Source: JANELJ01 sp024511395 (GTDB lineage: Bacteria; Pseudomonadota; Gammaproteobacteria; GRL18). From it: 64,000 bases of DNA. Below the pieces are notes generated by a model. That model saw only the letters and a list, made by a program, of their open reading frames with translations. It was not told the origin of the DNA and made no database searches. How positions within the stretch are numbered: position 1 is the stretch's first letter; each line of letters starts with the position of its first letter. Of the stretch, positions 37,940-47,384 are shown piece after piece. The translations under genes were made by a program, and so were the position numbers. Where the stretch lies: positions 3,162,001 through 3,226,000 of the forward strand of contig OY820613.1 in NCBI GenBank assembly GCA_963681975.1, read 5' to 3'.

Positions 37940-39437
37940 GTTCAACCTGAATAATACCGTTTTAAGCCTGACATCAAGCCAGGTTTAAAGCAGCTGATTG
38001 CCCCGGTTTGATAAAAGACCCCATCAAACCGGAAATAATTTTGAGCCACAAAAGCCGGAGCTTATTGAGGCTCTTTCTTAAGTTATGTCCAGCGACTACC
38101 ATAACCACATTAATGGCATCACCGACTGCACCTTTGAGGTAGCAGCGGTCTAAACGGCCATCGTTTTTCATATGACCAATTTCAGGCTCAATCGCACTGC
38201 GCCGTTTTAATGCCTTTTTAATACTTCGGGTAACGCCTCGCTTCTGACCTGAGATAAAAACTTTAGTGTCTTTTACTTCATGTCCACGATAACCCCGGTC
38301 AACAAAGCAGTGTTCCGGTTGTACGGCTGTAAACTGTTTTATCTGTTCCAGTTGTGGCAGCAAGGTATGTCCATCATAAGGATTGCCCGGACAACTTTGA
38401 GCACCAATAACAAAGCCTTCCTTGTTAGTTACCGCGATACTGGTTTTAACTCCAAATTCATAAGGCTTATGAGCTTTGCCTTTACTGATACACTCGACTT
38501 CAGGAGCATGTAAACTGTAAAGCTTGTTCTTACTGTGCTGCTCCTGCTCAATCAGTTTCTGAGCCTGTTTTAGAGCTACTTCAAACAATGACTGAATATC
38601 GACAGAATAATTGGGCAGTTGTCGTTCAATATCCCGTTTAACACGACCTAAACAGGATTTCAGTTTATTGTTCATTTTCTTCATGCGTTTAAACTGTTTT
38701 GCATGAGCATAACGACTGGCCATTAGTACATATTGCGGCCCAACCCGATTATAGTTCTGACGCAGTTTAATACCGTGCTCTTTGGACAGTTTAACCAGGT
38801 TTTCTCTGGCTTTGTTCAGGAGCTTTGAATCGGTTGGAAAAGCGATGTTCTTTTCCTGTACGGTAGTATCTACCGTGACTTTCTTTAAACTGCCGGGCTT
38901 TATGGTTTTACTCTTTAGTCCGGCCTTAATGGTTTCAATCAGTAATTTTTCACTGCCTGACTTACCCAGCCGGTTACGCCATTTGGTCATGGTCACAGGG
39001 TGTATAGGCATTTTATGCTGAAAGTATTCTTCTCCACAAAAACATTGCCAGTACGGATTTTCTGTCCAGCTTTTTACGACCTGTTCATCCGATAAATCAT
39101 GCAGATGTTTCAGGTAATGCAATCCTGCAATCAGGCGAGTGCGTATAGCAGGAGCGCCTTTAGTGGATATAAACAGGGCTCCCCATTCTTTATCAAGACT
39201 TTCCCAGTTTATGTGTTTTGATAACTTAATCAACTCATGATTTAAGTCCAGCATGTTTTCAAGACGCATCCTGAACAGGTCTTCCTGAGGTATTTTTGGC
39301 TGTTTCTTTGGCTTCATTTTGGTATGGAAATTTGCAAGGTAATAAGGCTTATTTTACCAAAAACCTGCAAATTTAACACCCATAATCAAGAAATATTTCT
39401 TTATAAATCAATGCACTATGTTTTATTCAGGGCAGAC
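37940..39437 (-). mobile_element. IS5-family element, copy 5 (1498 bp, complete, inverted)
   Basis: Perfect 6-bp repeat TAAATA at 37934-37939 and 39438-39443. The start-side end is GTCTGCCCTGAATAA, shared with copy 6 and differing from copies 1-4. Confidence 0.93.
37974..39317 (-). CDS. IS5-family transposase (copy 5), intact 447 aa
   Basis: Same architecture as the copy at 4376. Private changes include VVKSWTENPYWQCF, KWRNRLGKSG and KPGQSAALNLA. Catalytic motifs are kept. Confidence 0.92.
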   Translation of the reverse strand: MKPKKQPKIPQEDLFRMRLENMLDLNHELIKLSKHINWESLDKEWGALFISTKGAPAIRTRLIAGLHYLKHLHDLSDEQVVKSWTENPYWQCFCGEEYFQHKMPIHPVTMTKWRNRLGKSGSEKLLIETIKAGLKSKTIKPGSLKKVTVDTTVQEKNIAFPTDSKLLNKARENLVKLSKEHGIKLRQNYNRVGPQYVLMASRYAHAKQFKRMKKMNNKLKSCLGRVKRDIERQLPNYSVDIQSLFEVALKQAQKLIEQEQHSKNKLYSLHAPEVECISKGKAHKPYEFGVKTSIAVTNKEGFVIGAQSCPGNPYDGHTLLPQLEQIKQFTAVQPEHCFVDRGYRGHEVKDTKVFISGQKRGVTRSIKKALKRRSAIEPEIGHMKNDGRLDRCYLKGAVGDAINVVMVVAGHNLRKSLNKLRLLWLKIISGLMGSFIKPGQSAALNLA

Positions 39438-39568
39438 TAAATATGGAGCATGAATTGAATCAGGCCTGTCAGCAATTTGCTGACAGGCATCGACTGCTGA
39501 GCTATGGAGTAAAGCCAAACAGGCATTTAATTAACAATTTCTAACAAAGTATTCAGGGGTGGGGACTT

Positions 39569-40885
39569 GTGATAACAAAAACGATTTATATCTCGTTACT
39601 GGGGATTGACCAGCAATCACGTTCAGCGTATGAGATATTTTTTAAACAGATCCATAATTGGGACTATGTTCTGACGGATGACCTGACTCAGGCACAGATC
39701 TGTCTGGTGGATATGGATGCCTATAAAATTGAGGAAAGATACTAGGCTCTGCTGTCAAAACATCCGGCCATGATTATCCTGGTACTCTCTCTGAGTAACT
39801 ATGAATGCCGGCTGGATACTGAGTTTTTTATCCGTAAACCGGTTAAACGGACATCGCTTGAACAGTCCCTGAATCAGATCTTCAGCCGTTTCTTCCAGAT
39901 TCCGGTACTCAATTCAGTACAGAAACAGCCTGAACCTCGTCCCGTTCCCCCTAACTATAAAGTAGTTACCCGCAAAACCACTTCCGAAGAAAAGCCTAAA
40001 ACACCTGCAGCACCCTTCGAAAAACCATCAACCGCAAAGGACGCAAACAAAGCTAAAGTCGTTCCCATTAAGGAAAACACACCGGCTTCTGCAGCCAATG
40101 CAGGTAAGTTACTAAAAGTAGAAAACGAAAAACATTTTGTCGGTGAACAGGCAGACATTGATATAGATGATGCACAACAGTTAAAAACAATTTTTTATTC
40201 TCCAGACAATAATCTGCAGGCTATTGTTGAGCAGGCCAGTATTCAGTCCAGCCAGAGCGGACAGATCATCCAGGTGAATGTGCACAACCACGAATTTTAT
40301 TTTGATTATGCAGAACAGACCGTGTACAGCGCGGTGGGACCGGGCATTATCCGCCCTCTGTGCCTGCTTAGCCTGGATAACAAACCACGTTTTACTTCCA
40401 GACCAAATAGCTTCAGAAATGAACTGCACAAGATTATCCAGTCTAATAAAAATAAAACCATGAAAAAGTCCCTGGAGAAACAAAGCTGGAGCATGGAGTC
40501 TTTTATGTGGCTGATCAGTCTGTGGTCATCGCGGGGTCGGATACAGGTAGGCACTGAAATTTTAAAACTGGTTTTTCTTATGGAATGGCCAAACCTGACC
40601 CGACTGGCATCTATACCCCATACCCTGCGCATTGCCGCCCTGCTTTATGATCATCCTTATCCACTGGCCGATGCTGCCCGTTTTCTGGGTATTGAACAGC
40701 GTTATGTATTTGCCTTTTACAGTGCTTGTAAGGCCATTGGTCTGGCTAATGTGTCACGTCGGCAGATTGACTATACTTTTGCACCGGAACCAGGCCCAGA
40801 GCCTGAAAACAAATCCATTTTGTCCAAACTGCTGGGCAGACTGAAATGTTTTTCAGAAAAATCCTCCATTAATGATATTGCATAG
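39569..40885 (+). pseudogene. Receiver-like N-terminus plus unknown C-terminal domain, interrupted by one TAG
   Basis: GTG at 39569 opens a 438-codon frame whose only fault is TAG at 39743-39745 (KIEERY*ALLSKHP); CAG would be natural. The N-terminal 110 residues have the layout of a degenerate receiver (CLVDMDAYK, then MIILVLSLSNYE and FFIRKPVKR). A Pro/Lys linker follows, then a C-terminal region (HTLRIAALLYDHPYPLADAA ...) that looks like a winged-helix-type domain. First of three overlapping or adjacent genes with a small GTPase. Function unknown. Confidence 0.7.
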
Positions 40886-40906
40886 GCTCAAAGACCGAGC
40901 ATAAAC

Positions 40907-41450
40907 ATGAATGACTATAAAATAATCTTTGCCGGGCCGGTGGGTTCGGGTAAAACCACGGCTATAAACACCTTGAGTGACAAGGCCCCGGTGTACACCA
41001 ACCAGAGCGCCTCTGATATGACCCTGATGCGCAAATCCAAAACCACTGTGGCCATGGATTACGGCACCATGGTGTTGGACGGGGTAGAAAAAATTCACCT
41101 TTACGGCACACCGGGCTAGGAACGTTTTAATTTTATGTGGGAGGTACTCACCCGCAACGGTCTGGGACTGATTTTACTGCTTGATAACACCCGTAAGGCT
41201 CCATTAAATGACAAGGCTTTTTTTCTCAATGCCTTTAAAGACTATATTGCGGACACGGCCGTTGCCATCGGTATTACTCAGACCGATATTGTCCCCCCTA
41301 CTAAGGATGGATCATTACCACAGAAAGCTTCGGGAACTGGATATAAAAGGTGCTATTTTTGAAGTAGATGCTAGGGATTTTAATGATATGTCTCACCTGG
41401 TACAGGCTCTGTTATTTACTATTGACCCCGGACTGGAGTACAGCGCATGA
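40907..41450 (+). pseudogene. Small Ras-like GTPase of the Cvn/MglA-type group, TAG plus frameshift
   Basis: P-loop GPVGSGKTTAINTLSD, switch I region TTVAMDYGTMVLDG, and switch II YGTPG*ERFNFMW, where TAG (41117-41119) stands exactly in place of the conserved Gln of TPGQERF. A frameshift near 41310 separates the NTD/TQTD part from KLRELDIKGAIFEVDARDFN. The next gene starts in the ATGA overlap. Such GTPases act with receiver-like or roadblock proteins in conservon-type modules; that this operon works likewise is inference. Confidence 0.82.
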
Positions 41451-42032
41451 CCATCCAATACCAGAACAAATACCTGCTGCCGTCACCCGCTGGTGCCTGG
41501 CATTGTATTTCGGCAACAAATCCGGAACCTGCCAGACAGTTTCTGCAGCAGCTAATGACCTTTGAGGAAAGTCCGCATTTTGATGCCGACACCATAAACA
41601 AGTTGCTGCCGGACAGCAATATTCAGAATATCATTGCTGTACCACATTCAGCAACTCAAATGGTTGCAGGGTTTCGCCACCCCCAGAAGCGTACCTCAGG
41701 GTAATTTTGATGAGTCACTGCCGGATTTACTGGCGGCCTTATCTAGTGAACATAAGAGCCTGCTGGCCGATGCCTATAATGAGTTTTCCAATCTGGTCAA
41801 AAAACAGCTACACAGTCTAATCACCAGTAAAATCCATGTGCTGCACCATGCATTTTTGGCCGGCCCTGATTTTCCGAATCAGGAAGCATTACAACAGGTG
41901 TTATTATCCATGAATGAGGATCCCAAAACCCCAAAAATCCTCCAGAGCCTGGAAATTGAAAAATGGCAGGCCATGGACAGGGAAGAAACTAAATTTTTAA
42001 TTGACCTGATGGATACCCTGTCACCTGAATAG
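41447..42032 (+). pseudogene. Third gene of the GTPase operon, frameshifted, unknown function
   Basis: The first segment (MTIQYQNKYLLPSPAGAWHC ... NIQNIIAVPHS) ends at 41704. The coherent continuation is in another frame from about 41650: GNFDESLPDLLAALSSEHKS ... EREETKFL-like helix, to TAG near 42030. About 195 codons in all if joined. Mostly helical; no family is recognised. It overlaps the GTPase stop by ATGA, so it was translated together with it. Confidence 0.65.
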
Positions 42033-42109
42033 TACCACCCTAAACTGCAGCCATTGAAATCCGCCCGCGACTGTGATCAAATACAGCTCTGATAATTAAG
42101 GAGTGATAC

Positions 42110-43038
42110 ATGGCTGGTTCCAGTCTTTTAGCCTTGTTAGATAATATTGCCACGGTTCTGGATGATATCGCCCTAATATCCAAAATAGCGGCAAAAAAAA
42201 CCGCCGGGGTGCTGGGTGATGATCTGGCTCTGAATGCCCAGCAGGTTCCCGGGGTACGGGCTAAACGTGAACTGCCTGTGGTCTGGGCCGTAGCCAAAGG
42301 TTCGTTTAAAAACAAGCTGATCCTGGTACCGGCTGCCCTGCTTATCAGCGCATTTATTCCCTGTCTGATCACACCCTTATTAATGCTCGGCGGATTATAC
42401 CTGTGCTATGAAAGCAGCGAGAAAATCCTGCACAGCCTGCAGCCCTCTGCCAGAGCACAGAAGAAGGCCGTTATTAACGCCCTGCACAATCCTAATATGG
42501 ATCTGGTGGCCTATGAAAAAAACAAGATTAAAGGCGCCATTCGCACCGACTTTATTTTATCTGTAAAAATTGTAGTAATTGCCCTAGGGACAGTGAAGGA
42601 CTCTGTTTTTATTACCCAGGTCACTGTGGTTACAGCTATTGCCATTGTTATGACCGCTGGTGTTTACGGCCTGGTGGCCGGTATTGTAAAACTGGATAAT
42701 GCCGGATTTTACCTGGTCAAAGACTCGGCCAAAAGCTTTACAGACCTTCTGAAACACCTGCTGGGCCGTGCATTGCTGGCCTTTGCCCCGCTGTTAATGA
42801 AAACCCTGTCCATTGTCGGAACAGCCGCCATGTTCCTGGTGGGCGGCGGCATCCTATACCTTATCTGCTGACCCAGGAACATCACCTAGAACAATGGCTG
42901 GCTACCCTGCCTACCATTGGCACTATTATTGTTCCCGTCACCGGACTGTTTTTTAATATGGTGCTAGGCTTAATTGCCGGTGCACTAATTTTAGCTCTGG
43001 TGAATTTATATCAGAAAATCGTTTCTCAGAAGGCATAA
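42110..43038 (+). pseudogene. DUF808-family membrane protein, single frameshift
   Basis: The first 253 codons match DUF808 (YedI-like) proteins from the start: MAGSSLLALLDNIATVLDDI, then KKTAGVLGDDLALNAQQV and several membrane segments. At about 42862 the frame breaks after VGGGILYL; the next frame continues EHHLEQWLATLPTIGTIIVP and ends at TAA 43036-43038. A one-base change is enough to explain it. Function of the family is unknown. Confidence 0.85.
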
Positions 43039-43059
43039 ATAAACACCTTAAATAAACAT

Positions 43060-43476
43060 TTATCCCTGCTGTTCATTGAGCATTTGCAGTGTTAAGGCAT
43101 CGGGTTCAGCATTAAAGTATTTTTTTAATACTTTAGAAAAAACAGAATCCTGCCCGGCAACCACACTGAACAGGGTCATACTCAACCTTAATTTTACAGC
43201 ATCAATATCACCAAAAATATCTATTGCCGTTTTACCTTTCAGACGCAGTAATATTTCAGCACACTCTTTTAACCGGGCAGCTAATACCGGATGCTTAAGG
43301 TAAACCTGCGCCTGCTCAGCATCCTTAATGGCATAATACTTTACGGTGCTGCTGCGCCCCAATCCCTGAATCTGAGGAAAAATAAACCACATCCAGTGGG
43401 ATACTTTCCGTCCTGCTTCTAATTCTGATAATACCTGCTGATAGACCGCTTCCTGTGCATCAATAAATTTTTGCAT
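43060..43476 (-). CDS. DUF1810-family protein
   Basis: 138 aa, full length. Opening MQKFIDAQEAVYQQVLSELE and the family signature SHWMWFIFPQIQGLGRSSTV are clear; GDIDAVKLRLSMTLF lies near the C-terminus. Cytosolic, function unknown; some relatives are linked to calpastatin-like or NADAR-type annotation, without proof. Converges with the DUF808 gene and starts 1 bp after the cysC remnant ends. Confidence 0.88.
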   Translation of the reverse strand: MQKFIDAQEAVYQQVLSELEAGRKVSHWMWFIFPQIQGLGRSSTVKYYAIKDAEQAQVYLKHPVLAARLKECAEILLRLKGKTAIDIFGDIDAVKLRLSMTLFSVVAGQDSVFSKVLKKYFNAEPDALTLQMLNEQQG

Positions 43477-43896
43477 TCAGCTTTTAGGGTTAGTGATAAA
43501 GTTATTACTTTTTAAAAATTCAATCACTTCATCAGCCAGTTCATCAGGGGTTTTCTCAGTAGCTAAAAGAACCAGTTCCGGATTTTCAGGTGCTTCATAA
43601 GGATCATCAATAGCGGAAAAGCCCAGACCAAAGCGCTGCGCAAATTCATCACCATGCATATCCCTGAGCATACCCGGACCGGCATTCAGTCCATGGCGGA
43701 CATTATCACCATCCAGTACAACGGTACTAATACTGGACTGAAACAGTTTGTGATCCAGGGTATTGGCAATGGTACTTTTACCCGAACCGCTTAAACTGGT
43801 AAACCAGATAACACAACCTTTATGATTGTTTTTCTATTCGTGCATATCACGTGAAACTCTATACTCATGCCAGGTTACATTGGTATCATTATTCAT
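43477..43896 (-). pseudogene. cysC: Adenylylsulfate kinase remnant (TAG and internal deletion)
   Basis: ATG at 43894-43896 opens MNNDTNVTWHEYRVSRDMHE, then TAG at 43833-43835, then the kinase P-loop HKGCVIWFTSLSGSGKSTIA and DGDNVRHGLNA. The middle of the enzyme, about 70-80 residues, is missing: GLNAGPGM runs quickly into IDDPYEAPENPELVL, which is near the normal C-terminus. Codon CAG instead of TAG would fit (HEQKNNHKG). The enzyme makes PAPS from APS; this copy cannot. Confidence 0.85.
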
Positions 43897-43908
43897 ATTA
43901 AATTCTCA

Positions 43909-44814
43909 TTATTTTTTAAGTTGTTTATCCGCATACATTCTCTGATCAGCACAGCTAATTAACTCATCATAGCTGGTACCATCATCTGGAAATATTGCTA
44001 TACCCAGATTCATGTCCAGAGTGAAAGTTGTCCCGTTAAGAACAATTTCCTGTATACACTCATTTTTTAAACGCTTTATCAGGTTGTTTATTTCAAATTC
44101 ATCAATATTCCCATATATCAGCAGGCAGAATTCATCACCGCCCAGACTCGCTATTAACTCATTTTTTCTTAAAAACTGTTTAAACCGTTCTGCCATAATC
44201 TGTAGAACCTGATCACCTGCAGCATGTCCTACCGTATCATTGACCATTTTAAACCCATCCAGGTCAATATATATCACCAGTTTACCACTGTTACCGGCCT
44301 GTGGTGTTAAACGTAATAACAATGGCAGAGGCGTATTACAGCCAGAACGCTTAACAATCGCAGCCAGTGCTACCCGGCATTGCTCTCTGACATACCGGGA
44401 CAGATTGGTTTTATTACCATGCTGGTGGTGTATCTGACTCATGGGTGCCTTTTTGGAATGACGCAGCACGATAGAGTCATCTATGGCCAGATAAACCGGA
44501 TTATCCCCAAACAGCTTTAGAAACAGGGCCGTCCACTGTCTCATCAGTTTAAGATAAGACCACTGACCGGTTTCAAGCCATTTATAATAACCGGGCCATT
44601 GCCTGGCCATGTCCACTATCCAGATAGCACTGGTTACAAACCCTGATTGAGTTAATAAACTGCCCATTAGTAACTCAATAAAGGTTTTTGCGCTCCTAAG
44701 GGGGAGCACTCGGGTTAAAAATGTTTCTGATTTAATTAAGAAATAACCTCCACGTGTCAGAATATATGTTGCATCTAATGTACAAATCAAATAAGATGAT
44801 ATAATATTGTACAC
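43909..44814 (-). CDS. Chimeric ORF: IS4-type transposase N-terminus fused to a GGDEF domain
   Basis: Residues about 30-180 are the N-terminal half of an IS4-type transposase (YKWLETGQWSYLKLMRQ, first catalytic Asp in LAIDDSIVLR, HGNKTNLSRYV). At LLLRLTP the frame runs without a stop into GGDEF sequence (VIYIDLDGFKMVNDTVGHAA, ASLGGDEFCLLIYG). The start of the GGDEF domain, the DxLTGLxNR part, is missing. It is most likely a scar from IS insertion or deletion in a diguanylate cyclase gene. The first codons overlap the TA operator, so the true start is uncertain. Confidence 0.8.
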   Translation of the reverse strand: MYNIISSYLICTLDATYILTRGGYFLIKSETFLTRVLPLRSAKTFIELLMGSLLTQSGFVTSAIWIVDMARQWPGYYKWLETGQWSYLKLMRQWTALFLKLFGDNPVYLAIDDSIVLRHSKKAPMSQIHHQHGNKTNLSRYVREQCRVALAAIVKRSGCNTPLPLLLRLTPQAGNSGKLVIYIDLDGFKMVNDTVGHAAGDQVLQIMAERFKQFLRKNELIASLGGDEFCLLIYGNIDEFEINNLIKRLKNECIQEIVLNGTTFTLDMNLGIAIFPDDGTSYDELISCADQRMYADKQLKK

Positions 44815-44821
44815 ATGTACA
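44779..44821. promoter_or_regulatory. Three TGTACA palindromes upstream of the toxin-antitoxin genes
   Basis: TGTACA occurs at 44779-44784, 44808-44813 and 44816-44821, the last two 8 bp apart, just before the toxin start at 44838. Repeated palindromes in this position are typical of autoregulated toxin-antitoxin operons; binding by this antitoxin is inferred. Confidence 0.5.
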
Positions 44822-44837
44822 CCAACAATGGATTTAT

Positions 44838-45233
44838 ATGTATATTACAATAGACACATCAGCCTTAATTGCCGTCATTGGTAATGAGGCATCAAAACAA
44901 AAAATTATTAAAATTACAAAAGGTTACTCTCTTTGTGCTCCTGTATCTGTCCATTGGGAAATAGGTAATGCCTTCTCTGCAATGCTCAAAAGGCAAAAAT
45001 CCAGCATGAAACTGGCAAAAAAAGCACTTAAAGAATACCAGAAAATCCCCATTAAGTTCATTGATGTGTCGCTTGAAAGAACACTTGAAATATCACATAC
45101 ACAAAACATCTATGCCTATGATGCATATCTTATTCAATGTGCTCAACAGACAAGTACACCCTTACTTACACTCGATAAACAGTTAAAAATTACAGCTGAG
45201 AAAATGAGTATAAATATATTGGAGCTAAAATAA
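44838..45233 (+). CDS. PIN-domain toxin (VapC-like)
   Basis: 131 aa. PIN-domain acidic residues are present: D6 in YITIDTSALIAV, E in VHWEIGNAF, and the later AYDAYLIQCA and LLTLDKQLK. PIN toxins cleave RNA. The toxin gene comes first and the antitoxin second, the reverse of the usual vapBC order. The TAA stop shares one base with the antitoxin ATG. Confidence 0.88.
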   Translation: MYITIDTSALIAVIGNEASKQKIIKITKGYSLCAPVSVHWEIGNAFSAMLKRQKSSMKLAKKALKEYQKIPIKFIDVSLERTLEISHTQNIYAYDAYLIQCAQQTSTPLLTLDKQLKITAEKMSINILELK

Positions 45234-45460
45234 TGAGAGAATATAGTTTTACTGAAGCCAGACAACACTTTGCCTCACTTTTAGAAGAAGCCAAAAAGGA
45301 AGGTTCAGTATGTATAAAAAAAAGAAATGGTGAATCATTTTATTTAAAACCTGTTGAGACCAAAAAATCTCCTCTTGATATCAAAGGCGTTGACCTGGAA
45401 ATCAGCTCATCAGAAATAGTTGATATAGTCAGAGAAGGCAGAGAGCGAAAATACAGCTAA
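45233..45460 (+). CDS. Antitoxin, Phd/YefM-like
   Basis: 75 aa. N-terminal Phd/YefM-like DNA-binding fold: MREYSFTEARQHFASLLEEA, then GSVCIKKRNGESFYL. The C-terminal tail (SSSEIVDIVREGRERKYS) would wrap the toxin. It overlaps the toxin stop by one base. The frame is intact. Confidence 0.82.
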   Translation: MREYSFTEARQHFASLLEEAKKEGSVCIKKRNGESFYLKPVETKKSPLDIKGVDLEISSSEIVDIVREGRERKYS

Positions 45461-45511
45461 CAAATAGCTGCACGCCAGGTTGTATAAATAACACCTTAAT
45501 CACGTTTCAGC

Positions 45512-46021
45512 TCAGTTAACCGGTTTAAAGAACATCGTGCTGATAGCTGAATCATCCTGCCATTCCAGAGTCAGCTGACCGTTGATAAATCCAAAACCGC
45601 TGACATGTTTCAGGGCATTCAGAAAACGGTCTTCCAGTTCCATAATGTGAGGGTCGCAGAACTTGCGGGTAGCAGCAATGGGTCCAAAACTGATCTCACC
45701 GGCCAGTTTGCCTTCTTTAATAGTCGTGGTAAAACGGTTACAGGCACTTTGACCGGATACTTTATGATCATCAAACTGAATAAAAATATCAATGTCAGCT
45801 GGAATCTTTTCCTGCCAGTTTAATTTGAGTAGCCGCCACTTTGGCCCCTGAAGATCCTTAACTGAAATCTGCCCAAGTAACAAGGGGTCATGTTCCACCA
45901 GTTGATTACCCTTTAATGACCAGCTTCTGACGACATGATGGGTCGGACAGCAGGCCGGATCATTTTCTCCGGCCTGAATCACATCCAGTTCAATTTTGCC
46001 TTTATCAACCCTGCCCATCAT
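45512..46021 (-). pseudogene. META-domain (HslJ-like) protein, 5' end missing
   Basis: 169 codons remain. The first 40 residues resemble the end of a preceding domain (DPACCPTHHVVRSWSLKGNQ); the META domain follows (KWRLLKLNWQEKIPADID ... SACNRFTTTIKEGKLAGEIS ... AATRKFCDPHIMELEDRFL). Such proteins are usually longer and exported, but no signal peptide is present. The IS3 element begins 40 bp upstream and may have removed or displaced the 5' end. No stop is seen in what remains. Confidence 0.65.
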
Positions 46022-46125
46022 GGTTTAGATTACCACTTGTTGTGGTCTAATAGAACTGGACTGATGTGGCTATACTATTCCGGACACACAACTTAAAATA
46101 CTTTTAAAAAGAGAGAGTGTTCAAA

Positions 46126-46431
46126 ATGACAGATAAAACAAGACAAGCAAAGAGCTATACCCCGGAATTCAGAGAATCAGCAGTACAGTTGGCTATCGAG
46201 TCAGAAAAGTCGGTTTCAGTAGTCGCCAAAGAACTGGATGTAAACGTTAACACCTTACATACCTGGATAAGCAAATATACTCGTCCAGGCAAAGAAAAAC
46301 AGAGCAAAACACGAACGGATGAACATATTTACGATGAAGTAAATCGTCTGAAAAAAGAACTGGCCAGGGTAACCCGGGAGCGTGACCGGTTAAAAAAGCG
46401 ACGGCATATTTCGCCAGAGAAATCGAGTTAA
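46126..46431 (+). CDS. IS3-family transposase orfA
   Basis: About 101 aa. Helix-turn-helix (YTPEFRESAVQLAIESEKSV, VVAKELDVNVNTLHTWISKY) followed by a coiled coil (DEVNRLKKELARVTRERDRL). ATG at 46117 or 46126. It leads into orfB through a slippery site. Confidence 0.88.
   Translation: MTDKTRQAKSYTPEFRESAVQLAIESEKSVSVVAKELDVNVNTLHTWISKYTRPGKEKQSKTRTDEHIYDEVNRLKKELARVTRERDRLKKRRHISPEKSS
46392..46398 (+). promoter_or_regulatory. Slippery heptamer AAAAAAG for -1 frameshifting
   Basis: The A6G run at the orfA end allows a -1 shift that would join orfA to the orfB frame (VKKATAYFARESS...), the classic way IS3 elements make full-length transposase. Confidence 0.7.
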
Positions 46432-47290
46432 ATATGCCTGGATAAAGCAACACTCTGTAGATTATCCTGTAGCAGAATTATGCCGGTTTATGTCAGTATC
46501 ACGCAGTTCCTATTATGACTGGCAGGCAGCCCCTAAAACTGCCCGTGAAGAAGAAAATAAGACACTGACAGAAAGGCTGAAGAGCTTGTTTAAGCAAAGT
46601 CGTGTAACTTATGGCAGCCGTCGCCTTAAACGAAAGCTGTCAGAACAGGGGTTTCAGGTGAGTCGTCGGCGAATTATCCGCCTTATGAAAAAGGCAGGAC
46701 TTTACTGTAAAACCAGAAAGAAATTCAGGGCAACGACAGATTCTTCCCATAATAAGCCGATTGCAGATAACCTGTTAGAGCGTCTGTTTAATGTTACAGA
46801 GCCTGACCGCTACTTTGTAGGTGATATCACCTATATTGCGACCGATGAGGGCTGGTTATATCTGGCTGTTGTTATCGACCTGTTTTCCAGAATGGTTATT
46901 GGCTGGTCAATGGATAAAACAATGAAAACCCAGTTGGTTAATGATGCTTTGTTCATGGCCATATGGAAACGAAAACCATCTAAAGGGCTTGTCTGGCATA
47001 CCGACAGAGGCAGCTAGTATGCTTCGGATAGTCATCGTAAATTATTAGGTGACCATGGCATTATTCAGTCCATGAGTCGCAAGGGTAATTGCCGGGACAA
47101 TGCTGTATCAGAAAGCTTTTTCCATACACTGAAAACAGAGTTGGTGCATCATCAGAAATTCAGAATCAGGGATGAAGCTAAACAGGTGATATTTGAATAT
47201 ATTGAAGTCTTTTATAACAGGGAAAGACTGCATTCTGCCAATGATTATTTATCACCTAAAGATTACGAAGAACTACAGAAAATGGCTTAA
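46399..47290 (+). pseudogene. IS3-family transposase orfB with TAG in the DDE core
   Basis: HTH_21 region (MSVSRSSYYDWQAAPKTARE), rve core with YFVGDITYIATDEGWLYLAV (first Asp), HTDRGS*YAS (second Asp, then TAG at 47015-47017 exactly where the family has Gln) and CRDNAVSESFFHTLKTEL (Glu). Apart from the TAG the frame is intact to TAA 47288-47290. Confidence 0.88.
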
Positions 47291-47384
47291 AAAAAGTGTC
47301 CGGGAAAGTGTTGACAGATCATACTGTATTTTTCTTTTATATTTTTAAGTACTGTCGGTTAACAATATAGATGTTAACTAATTA

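Larger units (their letters stand above)
37722..39544 (+). pseudogene. Unidentified gene remnant split by IS5
   Basis: Left piece (about 37722-37939) reads CHGTSHYSARQYPPDFEPAF then KHSISMKADFLPDSMATFFE and LTRKLIELYQVLN; right piece (39444-39544) reads MEHELNQACQQFADRHRLLS and ends GVKPNRHLINNF at TAA. A TGA upstream of the left piece means the start is missing. I recognise no family. Repair across the IS5 target repeat gives a continuous frame, so this was one gene. Confidence 0.55.
46062..47321 (+). mobile_element. IS3-family element (about 1.26 kb)
   Basis: Left end TGATGTGGCTATACTATTCC and the reverse complement of the right end TGATCTGTCAACACTTTCCC align over 26 bp, both followed by CGGACAC. 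The flanking triplets GAC and TAC do not match exactly, so the target duplication is unclear. Contains orfA and orfB. Confidence 0.85.
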
